This document shows positions 1 through 9,241 of a DNA stretch of 64,000 nucleotides, in pieces. How positions within the stretch are numbered: position 1 is the stretch's first letter; every line of letters starts with the position of its first letter. The notes below the pieces were generated by a model. It did no database searches, was not told the DNA's origin, and saw only the letters and a list, made by a program, of their open reading frames with translations. Made by a program: the position numbers and the translations under genes. Source of the stretch: Moanibacter sp965226025 (GTDB lineage: Bacteria; Verrucomicrobiota; Verrucomicrobiia; Opitutales; UBA2987); assembly GCA_965226025.1 (NCBI GenBank), contig CBDDCD010000003.1:806001-870000 (forward strand), written 5' to 3'.

Positions 1-164
1 TCGATCTCCGCCCGGTTTACGGTCGCTCCCTGCTCCTCCAAGGTTGCGATGTAGGCCGTCAGATAGTCGCCCGGCGGAAGCTGGATGATGGCAAAAGACA
101 TGAGCGAGATCAGAAGCAGGGTAGGCAACATCCAGAATAGGCGCTTGAGGATCAGGCTGGTCAT
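1..164 (-). CDS. DppB-type ABC transporter permease, N-terminus
   Basis: The gene runs off the left edge; only the first 54 codons are visible, starting at the ATG complementary to 162-164. The translation begins MTSLILKRLFWMLPTLLLIS and continues with an IQLPPGDYLTAYIA segment. One hydrophobic helix followed by the QLPPGD stretch is the usual opening of DppB/OppB-type inner-membrane permeases of oligopeptide/dipeptide importers (family knowledge). The substrate cannot be read from this part. It is transcribed away from the FG-GAP gene, so the 234-bp gap to position 398 must hold its promoter. Confidence 0.85.
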   Translation of the reverse strand, partial: MTSLILKRLFWMLPTLLLISLMSFAIIQLPPGDYLTAYIATLEEQGATVNRAEI

Positions 165-242
165 TTTCCGTTTTACCGTGTCGCTATTAGAAGGTTAAGC
201 AGGTTGGGAAGAGTGTACGGTGACATGGTAACCGTCAACCGG

Positions 243-319
243 GACTTAGTCGGTTGGCCTTGCTGCGAGGGACTAAGTGGAAAGACTAAGTGTTCCAGAC
301 TGAGTGTGGGGACGAAGTG
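243..319. promoter_or_regulatory. Cluster of 9-bp direct repeats between divergent genes
   Basis: Five near-identical 9-mers lie at 243 (GACTTAGTC), 271 and 284 (GACTAAGTG), 298 (GACTGAGTG) and 311 (GACGAAGTG). The last four are spaced 13-14 bp apart. They sit in the gap between the divergent permease and FG-GAP genes, where a multi-site operator would be expected. A decayed microsatellite is the alternative. No regulator gene is visible nearby. Confidence 0.4.
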
Positions 320-398
320 TGAATCTCCCGAACCCTGACACCAGAAACCAATGAATTCGTGTTTTCTTCTAATCCAGATTGGGCATCAGCACTGAATA

Positions 399-1685
399 AT
401 GAACGAGTCAATTCGATCAGCAGCATATCGACGAAGTTTCCTACAGGTGATGGAGGTTTCAATCTCTTGCAGTCTGTGGTTGCTCTTTCTATCCTGCAGC
501 CGGCCGTGGCCAGAGGTTAGGGGAGAGCCCGATCAAGGCGCTGAGGGTGCCGAGGCCTCAGCGATCAAGCCCGGTTTTCTGGTGAGCCGGCCAATTGGAA
601 AAGCGCTGAAAGGTCGCCCGCTGATCACCGACTTGACGATCGTGGATTTGGATCAGGATGGGTTCATGGATGTAGTGGTCTGCGACGGGAGAACCAATAC
701 GGTGAGTTGGATTCGTCAGGAGGACGAGGGCGTTTTCGTAGAGACAGATCTCGATCGGAATATCTCGGGGCCGGCTCATGTTGAGGCGAGTGACATCGAC
801 CGGGATGGCGATCCGGATTTGCTCGTCGCGAGTATGGGCGTGCTCATGCCCAACAACCAGAAGATCGGATCCGTTGTCGTGATCGAGAACCTGAAATCGA
901 AAGGGTTCAAGAAACGGATTCTCCTGGAGAAAGTCGCCCGAGTGACGGACGTCCAGGCGGAAGACCTGGACGGCGATGGCGACTTCGATCTGGCGGTGGG
1001 GCAGTTCGGATATTTTCAGGGCGAGATCCGGTGGATGGAAAATCTCGGGGAATGGCGTTTCGAGAGCCATCCTCTGCTCGATCTCTCTGGAACGATCCAT
1101 GTCCCGATCGTCGACTTTGACGGGGATCGGGACATGGATGTTGTGGCGCTGGTTTCGCAGGAATGGGAGGAGATTTATCTGTTCGATAACAGGGGAGGAG
1201 GTTTCCGCCCCCGGGTCGTCTACGGTTCGACCAACGAGGATTACGGCAGCAGCGGGATCAAGGTGGACGATGTGGATGGAGACGGGGATGCGGATATCGT
1301 ATATACCAATGGCGACGCATTCGACTATTCGATGCCCGGGCCGCGTCCATGGCACGGGGTCCAGTGGCTCGAAAACAATGGGCAAGGCTACTTCAAATTT
1401 CATCGCCTGGGTGACTTTCCCGGTGCTTACAGCCCTAACGTGACCGACCTGGATGGAGATGGTGACCGCGACATCCTGGCGGTGAGCACGTTCAATAACT
1501 GGGGAAGGCGGGATGCATTTTCAATGATCTGTTTTGAACAGGTGCGGCCAAGAGAGTTTCGTCCGCGGATCCTGGCGGAGGAGCCTACCCATCTCTTAGC
1601 TCTCGATGCGGGAGACATGGATGGGGACGGGGAGACAGAGATCGTGAGGGGAGGCTATCACCTCTCTCCCCTTTCGAAAATATGA
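399..1685 (+). CDS. FG-GAP/VCBS repeat lipoprotein
   Basis: The protein has 428 residues. A hydrophobic stretch ending LFLSC (Cys33) looks like a lipoprotein signal with a lipobox, so it is probably exported and lipid-anchored. About seven calcium-binding-type loops follow in a regular array: DLDQDGFMD, DIDRDGDPD, DLDGDGDFD, DFDGDRDMD, DVDGDGDAD, DLDGDGDRD and DMDGDGETE. This spacing is that of a seven-bladed FG-GAP/VCBS beta-propeller. No enzymatic domain is attached, so binding of a polymer or protein partner is the likely role. An ATG at 450 (codon 18) would give a more typical short signal peptide and may be the true start, since neither start has a clear ribosome-binding site. Confidence 0.8.
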   Translation: MNESIRSAAYRRSFLQVMEVSISCSLWLLFLSCSRPWPEVRGEPDQGAEGAEASAIKPGFLVSRPIGKALKGRPLITDLTIVDLDQDGFMDVVVCDGRTNTVSWIRQEDEGVFVETDLDRNISGPAHVEASDIDRDGDPDLLVASMGVLMPNNQKIGSVVVIENLKSKGFKKRILLEKVARVTDVQAEDLDGDGDFDLAVGQFGYFQGEIRWMENLGEWRFESHPLLDLSGTIHVPIVDFDGDRDMDVVALVSQEWEEIYLFDNRGGGFRPRVVYGSTNEDYGSSGIKVDDVDGDGDADIVYTNGDAFDYSMPGPRPWHGVQWLENNGQGYFKFHRLGDFPGAYSPNVTDLDGDGDRDILAVSTFNNWGRRDAFSMICFEQVRPREFRPRILAEEPTHLLALDAGDMDGDGETEIVRGGYHLSPLSKI

Positions 1686-1791
1686 GCCGGATTCTGCTCT
1701 GGGATAGTCAGGAGTGAAGGTGGAAAGAACGGATTAGCTACTACAGCTTGACGATTCGACCAAACCGCGTCCTGTTCTGCTCATACGAAAG

Positions 1792-2388
1792 TTACCTCAG
1801 GTCGACGATTTTCATGTGTGTAGAATCAGCTCCCAACGCCACCAGGTTGTCGAGGGACATGATGTGGTCTTGGAGGACGATTCCTCCCAATCTGAGGATA
1901 CTGGTCTGCAAGTGTCGTCTGTGGTGGGTCTTTCGTTTCTCGCGTTCATATCTTTGGATCGAATGACGAGGAGACTCGGTAGAGTGTCGACGAGCGTGCT
2001 GATAGCGCTTCAGGTGAATCTTGCGAACCACCTTACTGCGCAGCATGGTAATCTTGTGAAATCCGTCGGGGTACATAGGAGTCTTCCATTCGTGAGCGCC
2101 CTTGGCGTGGCTGACATGGTAAATATGGGAGAAGACGAGATCCCCGACCGCGAATTCCTCACACTCCGGCCCCGTCTCTACGACACGGCCGATGGCACGG
2201 TTGCCCAACCCACTGGGAAAATCGAAGGGCTGTAGGCCGGTCAATTTGGCGGTCTCCGTGCCCGCGCTGTTGCAGGAGTAGTGCGTCTCAATGACCACCC
2301 CGTCCCGGTCCGGTCGGATCTCTTTCTCCTCGGCCACGCATTCCACCTCGTTGAGCGCCTGAAAGACGATGCCCCGCGGATTAACCAA
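1792..2388 (-). pseudogene. Remnant of a zinc alcohol dehydrogenase, N-terminal part
   Basis: On the minus strand the first ~115 codons read like the N-terminal GroES-like domain of a medium-chain dehydrogenase: SGLGNRAIGRVVETGPECEE and FAVGDLVFSHIYHVSHAKGA. After about position 2050 the translation becomes basic, low in hydrophobic residues and unrecognisable, and no Rossmann domain follows. This is a truncated, frameshifted relic. An intact dehydrogenase of the same superfamily lies 550 bp away on the other strand, but the sequences are clearly different. Confidence 0.6.
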
Positions 2389-2936
2389 GGAAGGGTACGA
2401 ACCGGCCCGAATCTCATCTTCTCTCCTGAAACTCTTCCATCGTCACTCTCAATCGTAATCTCCCATCGATCTTCGATCCGTTCGACTCTAGACTACGATT
2501 AAGACCCACGACATAAGATATCGTCAGTTCCCTCTCCCGGAAGCAGGTTTCGTCCTATTGAAAAGGCCGCCCCGCGGCCCGGATATTGCTCTGTCGTAAG
2601 CTTCGTCGAGATAGCACCTCGACTCAAATTTGCACGGCCATGATACCCTATTGGGCCTCTTCGTCGTGAGCCTTGTCGAACCGTTTCGAATATCAGAAGG
2701 AAACAGGAATAGCCTGACGGAGAAGTCCCAATATCGAAGGCTCAAGTCCGAATGATCAAGTAAAGAGCTGGCGCGTTGCCGAGGGCTCCTGGAAGGTGTA
2801 CCTTGAGAATTCGATATTGGGACTATCGAATGCAATTTCCTGATACCAGCTTCTCGTACCTCACCAGTTAGAAAAACGTGTTCAAAAGACTACTGAAACG
2901 TTGTTTCGCTGGGTTGACCTTCTTGGGAATTTTGCG
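2389..2936. other. Intergenic stretch with no supported gene
   Basis: About 550 bp separate the dead dehydrogenase from the next gene. A 103-codon minus-strand reading frame (2524-2835) has no recognisable domain and a basic, serine-rich composition, so I do not call it. Nothing else with coding character was seen. Confidence 0.5.
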
Positions 2937-3983
2937 ATGACTTCACCTATGAAAGCACTTGTCAAATCTGCCGTCGGCCCGGGCCACCTTGAATTGCGCG
3001 AGGTATCCAGACCGCAGCCTGGGCCGGGAGAAGTACTCCTCAAAATCGGGGCGGCAGGCATATGCGGTACCGACCTGCACATCCGCGCCGGCGAGTATAG
3101 CTGCCACCCTCCCGTTACCCTCGGCCACGAGATGGCCGGCACCATCGCCGAGCTGGGCGAAGGGGTGAGCGATTGGTCCGTGGGCGATCGCGTAACCTCG
3201 CACCCTTTCGCCCGGACTTGCGGTGCCTGCCCCCAATGTCGCGCCGGTCAGTTCGGTCTGTGCGCCGACCGTCGCTCCTACGGCACCCACGTCAACGGCG
3301 CATTTGCTCCCTTCATTGCCGTAAAGACCTCCAATCTCTACCGCCTGCCCGCCCATCAGGACTTTGTCGCTGGGTGTCTCACAGAGCCTTTGGCCTGCGT
3401 GACCAAGGCCGTTTTCGAAATAGCGGACCTGCAAAAATGCGAAACCGTCGCCGTGCTGGGTCCGGGGGCTATGGGCCTACTCACCACCCAGGTGGCCGGC
3501 TCGATGGGCGCTCGCGTCTCACTTGTGGGCTTGAAGAGCGATACCGCCCGCTTGGAATTGGGACAAAAACTAGGCGCCGAGCATCTCTTTCACGCCGAGG
3601 AGCCGGATCTGCGCCGGCAAATCGACGAAGCCATGGGAACCGAGGGAGCGGACGTCGTTTTCGAGTGTTCGGGCGCCGGGGCTGCCTTTTGCTCGGCCCT
3701 GGAACTGGTCAAAGCGCGCGGGCGCCTGATCCAAGTAGGCCTCTTTGGCAAGCTGGTTCAGGCCGACCTCGACCTCATTGTCTACAAGGATTTGAGCGTG
3801 CGGGGTTCGTTTACCTCGAGTCTCGAGTCCTGGAAGAGATCCCTGAGCCTGACGACCAGCGGCCAAGTTGATACCCGCCTGCTGGTCTCTGACGTCTTTC
3901 CCCTCGAAGGGTGGGAAACCGCCTTTAAGCACGCCTCGGAGCGCAGCGGCTTGAAGGTGGTCGTGCAACCGGAGGAAGAATAG
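2937..3983 (+). CDS. Zinc-dependent alcohol/polyol dehydrogenase (MDR family)
   Basis: This NAD(P)-dependent dehydrogenase oxidises a polyol or secondary alcohol; sorbitol- or threonine-dehydrogenase-like. Visible motifs are CGTDLHIRAGEY (catalytic zinc Cys), GHEMAGTIAELGEG (His-Glu and Gly-rich turn), the structural-zinc cluster CGACPQCRAGQFGLC, and the Rossmann motif AVLGPGAMGLLTTQ. Length (348 aa) is normal. I place the start at ATG 2937 (MTSPMKALVKSA), not the upstream TTG at 2901, because the family begins at MKAL-type sequences and a GGGAA box lies upstream. A possible sugar-catabolism unit with the Gfo/Idh-like gene 160 bp downstream is inference. Confidence 0.88.
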   Translation: MTSPMKALVKSAVGPGHLELREVSRPQPGPGEVLLKIGAAGICGTDLHIRAGEYSCHPPVTLGHEMAGTIAELGEGVSDWSVGDRVTSHPFARTCGACPQCRAGQFGLCADRRSYGTHVNGAFAPFIAVKTSNLYRLPAHQDFVAGCLTEPLACVTKAVFEIADLQKCETVAVLGPGAMGLLTTQVAGSMGARVSLVGLKSDTARLELGQKLGAEHLFHAEEPDLRRQIDEAMGTEGADVVFECSGAGAAFCSALELVKARGRLIQVGLFGKLVQADLDLIVYKDLSVRGSFTSSLESWKRSLSLTTSGQVDTRLLVSDVFPLEGWETAFKHASERSGLKVVVQPEEE

Positions 3984-4142
3984 CTGTTTAGCCTATCCAA
4001 AGAGGGAGTTTGAAGCGGCGAGAGTTCGTTCGTGAACTACCTGCAGCAGGCTACAACCTCAATCGGCACGGAAAGCGTCACGACGCAGATTAAAATGCTG
4101 CTTAGATAAATCTGAAGAATCCTTTTTACCCGGAGAAAAGTA

Positions 4143-5312
4143 ATGGAAAAAGAACCCTCACGACGCAGATCCATCGGGAAAGACGCCTTTACAGGCGCTG
4201 CCGTTGAAGAAGAAACCGGACCTACTCATGCGGGAAGGAAAACAAAGATTCCCTCAACCGAACTCATCAGGGTAGGCGCTGTCGCTCTTGGTGATAACAG
4301 TCACATGAACTACAGCATCTGGGCGCCAATGATCAATCCGACAGAAACCGATAAGTGGGGTCCTGGCCGTACCGCCAGGATGCTTATCACACACTGTTGG
4401 GATTCACGTCCCGAAATTGCCGAGGCGTTCGCCGAAAAGTACAGATGCGAAGCAGTGAAGCATTACTATGACATGGTAGGCAAGGTTGATGGCATGATAT
4501 ACGCAGGTTTCAACGAGGTAAAATGGTGGCCGCAGCTTTCAAGGCCATACCTGGAGGCAGGTATCCCCTGTTTTATCAACCGGCCTTTTGCATATAGCAT
4601 GAAAGATGCACACTCCATTGTGGATACTGCAAAAAGACATAACACACCTATACTGTGCACTGACGAACGTGAATACATCCAGCAGGCGATTGTCGCCCGT
4701 TACAAGGTCGAGGAGCTTCTAAGGCAGAAACGGACAATCCTGGGCGCGCACTCAAGCAATTCATCGGGAGAGTGGTCTCAGCACGGTGTCCATGGCCTTT
4801 ATTTTCTGCTGGCGGTGCTTGGTCTGGACGTGGAAACCGCCGGATATCAGGCCGACGGCTGGTGGAAAGAAGAAACCCCCACCGCTACTAAACAGACTTT
4901 CGGGCAGTTATCCCTCCATTACCGTGGGATCAAAATCAAAGGAGCGGGCGAGCAGAAAAGTCCATTCATGGTTTCACAGTTCCAGACCTCGCCGAAGGCG
5001 GACATTACCCTGCGCCTGTATCATGATTCTGGCTGGTGGGATGTAGCCCATGAAAACACGCAGGGAGATGGGGGTTTCAATCGTCACTTTTACCTCTTTT
5101 TCCCCACAGTCTTGGCAATGCAGAGGATGTTCGAAACACGTGAGATGCAGTGGAGCTATGACTATATTCTGAAAAAAACAAAGATCTTCCTCACCGCATT
5201 CAAGTCTCATCTGGAGCATGACGGCGCAATGATTCCGGTTGATGATCTTCCCTATGACTGGGAAGCGCCATCGCCTTATGCCGACTGGGTTGACGAATCA
5301 GTTTTTGATTGA
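4143..5312 (+). CDS. Gfo/Idh/MocA-like oxidoreductase family protein
   Basis: The protein has 389 residues. Its N-terminal half resembles the dinucleotide-binding half of Gfo/Idh/MocA proteins: RPEIAEAFAEKYRCEAV, then VDGMIYAGFNEVKWWPQLSR and GIPCFINRPFAYSMKDAHSI, which matches the family pattern of a cofactor-domain loop followed by the 'EKP'-like position, here NRP. The usual GxGxxG loop is not recognisable after the unusually long, charged leader of about 45 residues, so cofactor binding is uncertain. The ATG at 4143 has a GGAG box 9 bp upstream. Base composition is lower in GC than its neighbours. The next gene follows after 35 bp, suggesting co-transcription. Confidence 0.6.
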   Translation: MEKEPSRRRSIGKDAFTGAAVEEETGPTHAGRKTKIPSTELIRVGAVALGDNSHMNYSIWAPMINPTETDKWGPGRTARMLITHCWDSRPEIAEAFAEKYRCEAVKHYYDMVGKVDGMIYAGFNEVKWWPQLSRPYLEAGIPCFINRPFAYSMKDAHSIVDTAKRHNTPILCTDEREYIQQAIVARYKVEELLRQKRTILGAHSSNSSGEWSQHGVHGLYFLLAVLGLDVETAGYQADGWWKEETPTATKQTFGQLSLHYRGIKIKGAGEQKSPFMVSQFQTSPKADITLRLYHDSGWWDVAHENTQGDGGFNRHFYLFFPTVLAMQRMFETREMQWSYDYILKKTKIFLTAFKSHLEHDGAMIPVDDLPYDWEAPSPYADWVDESVFD

Positions 5313-5347
5313 AATGGTGGACAACGATTCGGAGGAGAGAGAAATCC

Positions 5348-7108
5348 ATGCCCATAAGAATTGACATACCCATGGCCCCGCCCGAGTGGGCCTTGCTCGA
5401 ACGCCAGCTCCTGAAGGCGCAGAGTGATGCCTGCGAGGCGTTCTACGACCATTACTTCGACGACCGCGGCTACCTTCTTTGCGTCCCACGCTGGGGCGGC
5501 GACGATGGGCCGGATGATGCGGCGGAGAATCAGCTGAACTGGACGATGCTCCACGCGCTCGGCGGCTCGGACTCGGTGTTGTCCCTTTTCAAGCAAGGGT
5601 GGGAAGGCCACTTGCGGCAGTACACGGAAGCGAAAACGGTCGAGGTGGATCTGGGGCGCGACGGGATGTACTACAAGGAATTCCCCGTCATGTTCGATTG
5701 GTTCCACAACGGCGAGGGCTTTTCCGCCTTCAACCTGCAGGGCCTGTCGGACCCTTACGACCACGTCAGGCAGATTCGCGCGAGGCGCTACGCCGGCCTC
5801 TACATGAACGAAGAGGCTCAGGCCCCCAATTACGACCCCGTCCACAAGATCATTCGCAGCTGCTTCAACGGCAGCCGCGGTCCCCTGTTACGCAAGGCGA
5901 CCGGATTGGACTGGGCCGGTGACCCGATCGAGATTGAGGGTCGCTTCCGCCTGGGTCACGGCGAACGGTCCTTCGACGAGATGGTCGCACACTTCAAGGA
6001 CTACAACGACATCGTCGGCGACAATCCCATGAACCTCGCCACGACGGTGCTGGCTCTGAACGCCTACACGCTGGAGCACGAGGACAAGTATCGCGACTGG
6101 GCCCTGGGGTATATCGACGCGTGGTGTGACCGTACCGCGGAGAACGGCGGCATCATCCCCACCAACATCGGCCTGGATGGAACGATCGGCGGAGAATGCG
6201 GCGGCAGGTGGTATGGCGGCGTCTACGGCTGGGGATTCACCGTCACCGTGCCGCAGACCGGCGAACTCGCCCATCGGACCTACTCACACACGCGCGCCAT
6301 CAACGGCTTCGGCGTCGGGCTCCTCTTGTCCGGCGATCAGCGCTACGTGGACACGTGGCGCGGCGTCATCGATCACATCAACGCGAACGCCCGCGAGGTC
6401 GATGGGAAGACCCAATGGCCGTACGCTTACGGGGACTATTTCGGCGAAGAGGATTGGTACGACTGGCAGGACACACCCTTCTCCTCAGGCGCGCCCGAGG
6501 TTTGGTACTGGTCGATGAAGCGGGATGATCTCGAGCGCGTGAAAGGGGACCCGTGGGTGCAGTATCTCGAGGGAAAGAACGCGGACTATCCGACCGTCGC
6601 GTTCCAGAGCGCGCTCGAGCGGGTCCGCAAGGATATGAAGGAAGTGGCGGCCGACACCTGTTCGCCCGACACGCGCCTGTCGGACGACATGAACCACATC
6701 AACCCGGCCAAAACCGAAACACTGACGCAGCTCATGCTGGGCGGCCTGCCCACGGGGCGTGTCGGCTCAGCCCTCTACTGTAGACTGCGCTATTTCGATC
6801 CGGCCCAACAGCGAGCCGGGATTCCGGAGGATGTTGCGGCCCTCGTCGAGGGGCTCTCAGACGAGGCCGTAACAGTCACACTCGTCAACCTCAACCCCGT
6901 CGAGCCGCGCACGGTCGTCGTCCAGGGCGGCGGCTATGCCGAACACCACATCACGAGCGTCGCGCCCGACGGCGGGGGAAGCGTCGAGATCGGGCGCAGC
7001 GCCTTCTCCGTCCGTCTAGCGCCGGGTTGCGGCACCCGAATGGAGATCAAGACAAGGCGCTACGCCAACCAGCCGACGCTGACATTTCCGTGGGACCGGG
7101 CGTTGTAG
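5348..7108 (+). CDS. Conserved large protein, possible (alpha/alpha)-barrel carbohydrate enzyme
   Basis: I do not recognise a named family. The 586-residue protein starts at ATG 5348, preceded by a strong GGAGGAGAG box; an in-frame ATG at 5309 lacks one. It is soluble, without a signal peptide. It is rich in Trp, Tyr, Gly and Asp: repeated segments such as GGRWYGGVYGWGF, HRTYSHTRAINGFG and DYFGEEDWYDWQD alternate with predicted helices, like alpha/alpha-toroid hydrolases and lyases. The last ~110 residues look like a beta-sandwich tail. Position directly behind the Gfo/Idh-like gene suggests a role in sugar or uronate breakdown (inference). Confidence 0.6.
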   Translation: MPIRIDIPMAPPEWALLERQLLKAQSDACEAFYDHYFDDRGYLLCVPRWGGDDGPDDAAENQLNWTMLHALGGSDSVLSLFKQGWEGHLRQYTEAKTVEVDLGRDGMYYKEFPVMFDWFHNGEGFSAFNLQGLSDPYDHVRQIRARRYAGLYMNEEAQAPNYDPVHKIIRSCFNGSRGPLLRKATGLDWAGDPIEIEGRFRLGHGERSFDEMVAHFKDYNDIVGDNPMNLATTVLALNAYTLEHEDKYRDWALGYIDAWCDRTAENGGIIPTNIGLDGTIGGECGGRWYGGVYGWGFTVTVPQTGELAHRTYSHTRAINGFGVGLLLSGDQRYVDTWRGVIDHINANAREVDGKTQWPYAYGDYFGEEDWYDWQDTPFSSGAPEVWYWSMKRDDLERVKGDPWVQYLEGKNADYPTVAFQSALERVRKDMKEVAADTCSPDTRLSDDMNHINPAKTETLTQLMLGGLPTGRVGSALYCRLRYFDPAQQRAGIPEDVAALVEGLSDEAVTVTLVNLNPVEPRTVVVQGGGYAEHHITSVAPDGGGSVEIGRSAFSVRLAPGCGTRMEIKTRRYANQPTLTFPWDRAL

Positions 7109-7220
7109 CCCGAACAATTCACAAGACTTCTACTACGACGACGGATCTCACCGCCTGTCAAATGCCTTCCCTTGCCCGGCGACCTCAGAGGGTTCCAATC
7201 CCGGCACGCCGCATAGGCGT

Positions 7221-7227
7221 TAACCTA
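7221..7227. repeat. Target-site duplication of IS copy 1
   Basis: TAACCTA here and again at 9044-9050 flank the 1,816-bp element exactly, so this copy inserted as an independent transposition event with a 7-bp duplication. Confidence 0.9.
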
Positions 7228-7273
7228 GAGCCCGTCCCAGTGGTGGAAACAATTGATTTTTAATGAGTTATGG

Positions 7274-7315
7274 GCAAAAAAAGGCCGGATAGAGCTGCAA
7301 AAAGCTCGATCCGGC
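7274..7315 (-). terminator. Antisense-facing hairpin terminator inside the IS
   Basis: Bases 7283-7315 form a long hairpin (GCCGGAT and AGCT arms around GCAAAA). Read on the minus strand it is followed directly by a run of seven T. That is a factor-independent terminator for RNA leaving leftward, not for transposase mRNA. It is repeated in the other two copies. Confidence 0.6.
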
Positions 7316-7366
7316 GAAAAAGGGCGCTTATGCTTGCGTTAGTCAAATACAAAGCACGCCCTTCTC

Positions 7367-8845
7367 ATGAAAAATATTGCCGTACAAAGCTTCCTGCGTC
7401 CAGCCCTAACTCCAGTCATTCGATGCAAAGACTACACCGTGTTTCTGGAAACAATGGAGCGGATTGACCGGGTTTTGATCGACTCCTCGCTGGAAAGGGA
7501 GGCGATCGTAAAAGCCTTGGAAGGATGGGATGAAGCGGGAGGGAAGGATCGGGAGCGACGCGCTCTAAGAGCGATAAAAGCGCTGCGGGTGGAGGTGGTG
7601 CGTCATTTACTCGGAGGGATATCCTTTCGTTGTCTGTCGCAGGAGTTGGGACGCAGTGAGCTTCTGGCTAATTTTTGCCGGGTGCGTGAGGTAGACGGGA
7701 TCCGGAAAATATCGAAGAGCAGTCTGGAACGGGATTCGAAATTCTTCGACGAAGCGTATCTGAGACAGCTGCATGCAAGGATGACCGAGGTGGTGGGCAA
7801 TGCTGAACATTGTGGTGAGGCAGGATTAGAGAAGCCGATCGATACGAGGGAATGCCTGATCGACGCCACTTGCCTGGAAGCGAACATCCACTGGCCCGTG
7901 GACTGGGTCTTGCTCAAGGATGTGGGAGCAACGCTGCTCAAGGCGATCAGTCTGATCCGGCAGGCGGGAATGAAACAGCGCATGCCCCAGGGAGCAAAGG
8001 GATTGGCTCGGGAGATGAACAAACGGTGCCTGGAGATGACGCATGCGCGTCGGCGCCGGGAGGCGGGCAAAGCGCGTAAAGGGATCCTGCGGCGGATGAA
8101 GCTATTGCTCAAGAAGATTGAGGGCCATGCCCTTCGCCACCGTGACTTATTGGAAGCTATGTGGATGCAAAGCGATTACACCGAGAAGAAGGCGAGCCGA
8201 ATCATCGAGCGAATGAATGGTATGTTAGAGCAGATACCGCAGGTCATGAAACAGGCGCACGAACGGATCATAGGGGGGCGGCAGGTGAAGAATGAGGAGA
8301 AGATCCTGAGCGCCTACGAACCTGAGATTGACGTCATCGTGCGAGGCAAGGCAGATCGGGAGGTGGAGTTTGGCAACACCCTTTATTTATGCGAGAGCGC
8401 AGAGGGATATCTGTTGGACTGGAAACTGTATGGGGGGCAGGCCCCGAGCGAATTGAAGCAGCTTTGGGAAAGTCTGGAGAGGCAAAAGGGCTTCGCTTTA
8501 GAGGAGAAGATCGAAGCGATCAGTGGGGATCGGGGCTATGCCTCGAAGGCGGCCAGCAAGCGGCTCCAGGCAGAGGGGATTTTTGACGCCCTTACGCCCC
8601 GCAATCCACAAGAGCTCAAGGAGCGGATGGAGGAGCCGCGCTTTGTCCGGTTGCAGCGACGACGAGGGAGCACCGAAGGCCGGATCGGAGTGCTCAAGAA
8701 CCGATGGCACGGGGGCAAGATACGCAGCAAAGGCTTTGACAACCGTAACCTTAGCGTGGCCTGGTCGGTTCTGTCCCACAATCTATGGAAAATCGCGCAG
8801 AGACTTGCGCAAGAACATGAGAAAGAGGCAACGCAGGCGGCATAG
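7367..8845 (+). CDS. IS transposase (DDE), copy 1
   Basis: The 492-residue transposase has a basic N-terminal half with a putative helix-turn-helix (SFRCLSQELGRSELLANFCR, about residues 85-105). A DDE-type catalytic core follows: IDATCLEANIHWP (first Asp near 164), EAISGDRGYASKAAS (second Asp near 386) and GSTEGRIGVLKNRW (Glu near 436). It differs from the other two copies by only a few residues (for example IERMNGML here, IERMDGML there), so amplification is recent. All three frames are intact. Confidence 0.9.
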   Translation: MKNIAVQSFLRPALTPVIRCKDYTVFLETMERIDRVLIDSSLEREAIVKALEGWDEAGGKDRERRALRAIKALRVEVVRHLLGGISFRCLSQELGRSELLANFCRVREVDGIRKISKSSLERDSKFFDEAYLRQLHARMTEVVGNAEHCGEAGLEKPIDTRECLIDATCLEANIHWPVDWVLLKDVGATLLKAISLIRQAGMKQRMPQGAKGLAREMNKRCLEMTHARRRREAGKARKGILRRMKLLLKKIEGHALRHRDLLEAMWMQSDYTEKKASRIIERMNGMLEQIPQVMKQAHERIIGGRQVKNEEKILSAYEPEIDVIVRGKADREVEFGNTLYLCESAEGYLLDWKLYGGQAPSELKQLWESLERQKGFALEEKIEAISGDRGYASKAASKRLQAEGIFDALTPRNPQELKERMEEPRFVRLQRRRGSTEGRIGVLKNRWHGGKIRSKGFDNRNLSVAWSVLSHNLWKIAQRLAQEHEKEATQAA

Positions 8846-9241
8846 GGATCCAAGAATCGAGTCAGAGGCGCTTCCTTGGGAGAACTATCGACTCAAAGCG
8901 AGAGGAAGGGTGCTGGAAAGGTGCATAACGGATAAAAGGTAAGCTACCGAGGACGGAAGGCATGTCGTGGTCTACATAACGTGACGAAGATTGATATCGG
9001 TATCAGGCTTCCACCCAAATCCTCTCGGATTTGGGACAGCCTCTAACCTAAGGGGTGTCCGTATCGAGAAAAAGCTGCGATTCTGCGTGTGGAACGGTTT
9101 CGAGTGCGGTGGCTTGGCACCGCTTTCCCGGGCGAGGCTTGACTCGTCCCCCCACGATTAAGCGGCATACGGACCGGCAGGCATCAAGCCTGCCTGCCAT
9201 CGAAAGCGGCTGCATTGCTGCGATCACACGAAGAAGCCGCC

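Larger units (their letters stand above)
7228..9043 (+). mobile_element. 1,816-bp insertion sequence, copy 1 (ISNCY/ISDol1-like)
   Basis: Ends were set by comparing three copies in this window. The left end GAGCCCGTCCCA and the inverted right end GAGGCTGTCCCA form an imperfect terminal repeat, and a 7-bp target duplication brackets the element. One transposase gene fills most of it. Near the right end, CCAAATCC-TCTC-GGATTTGG makes an 8-bp hairpin. Size, single ~490-aa DDE protein and 7-bp duplication fit the ISDol1 group of the heterogeneous ISNCY set (from memory of IS classes, not verified). The other copies are at 19321-21136 and 32888-35268. Confidence 0.9.

Noticed and set aside
558..1403. 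Long minus-strand reading frame opposite the FG-GAP gene
   Set aside because: It is the mirror of the repeated Asp/Gly codons; the plus-strand protein has a clear domain structure and the mirror has none.
2524..2835. 103-codon minus-strand ORF
   Set aside because: No recognisable motif, basic and serine-rich, no ribosome-binding site; probably chance.
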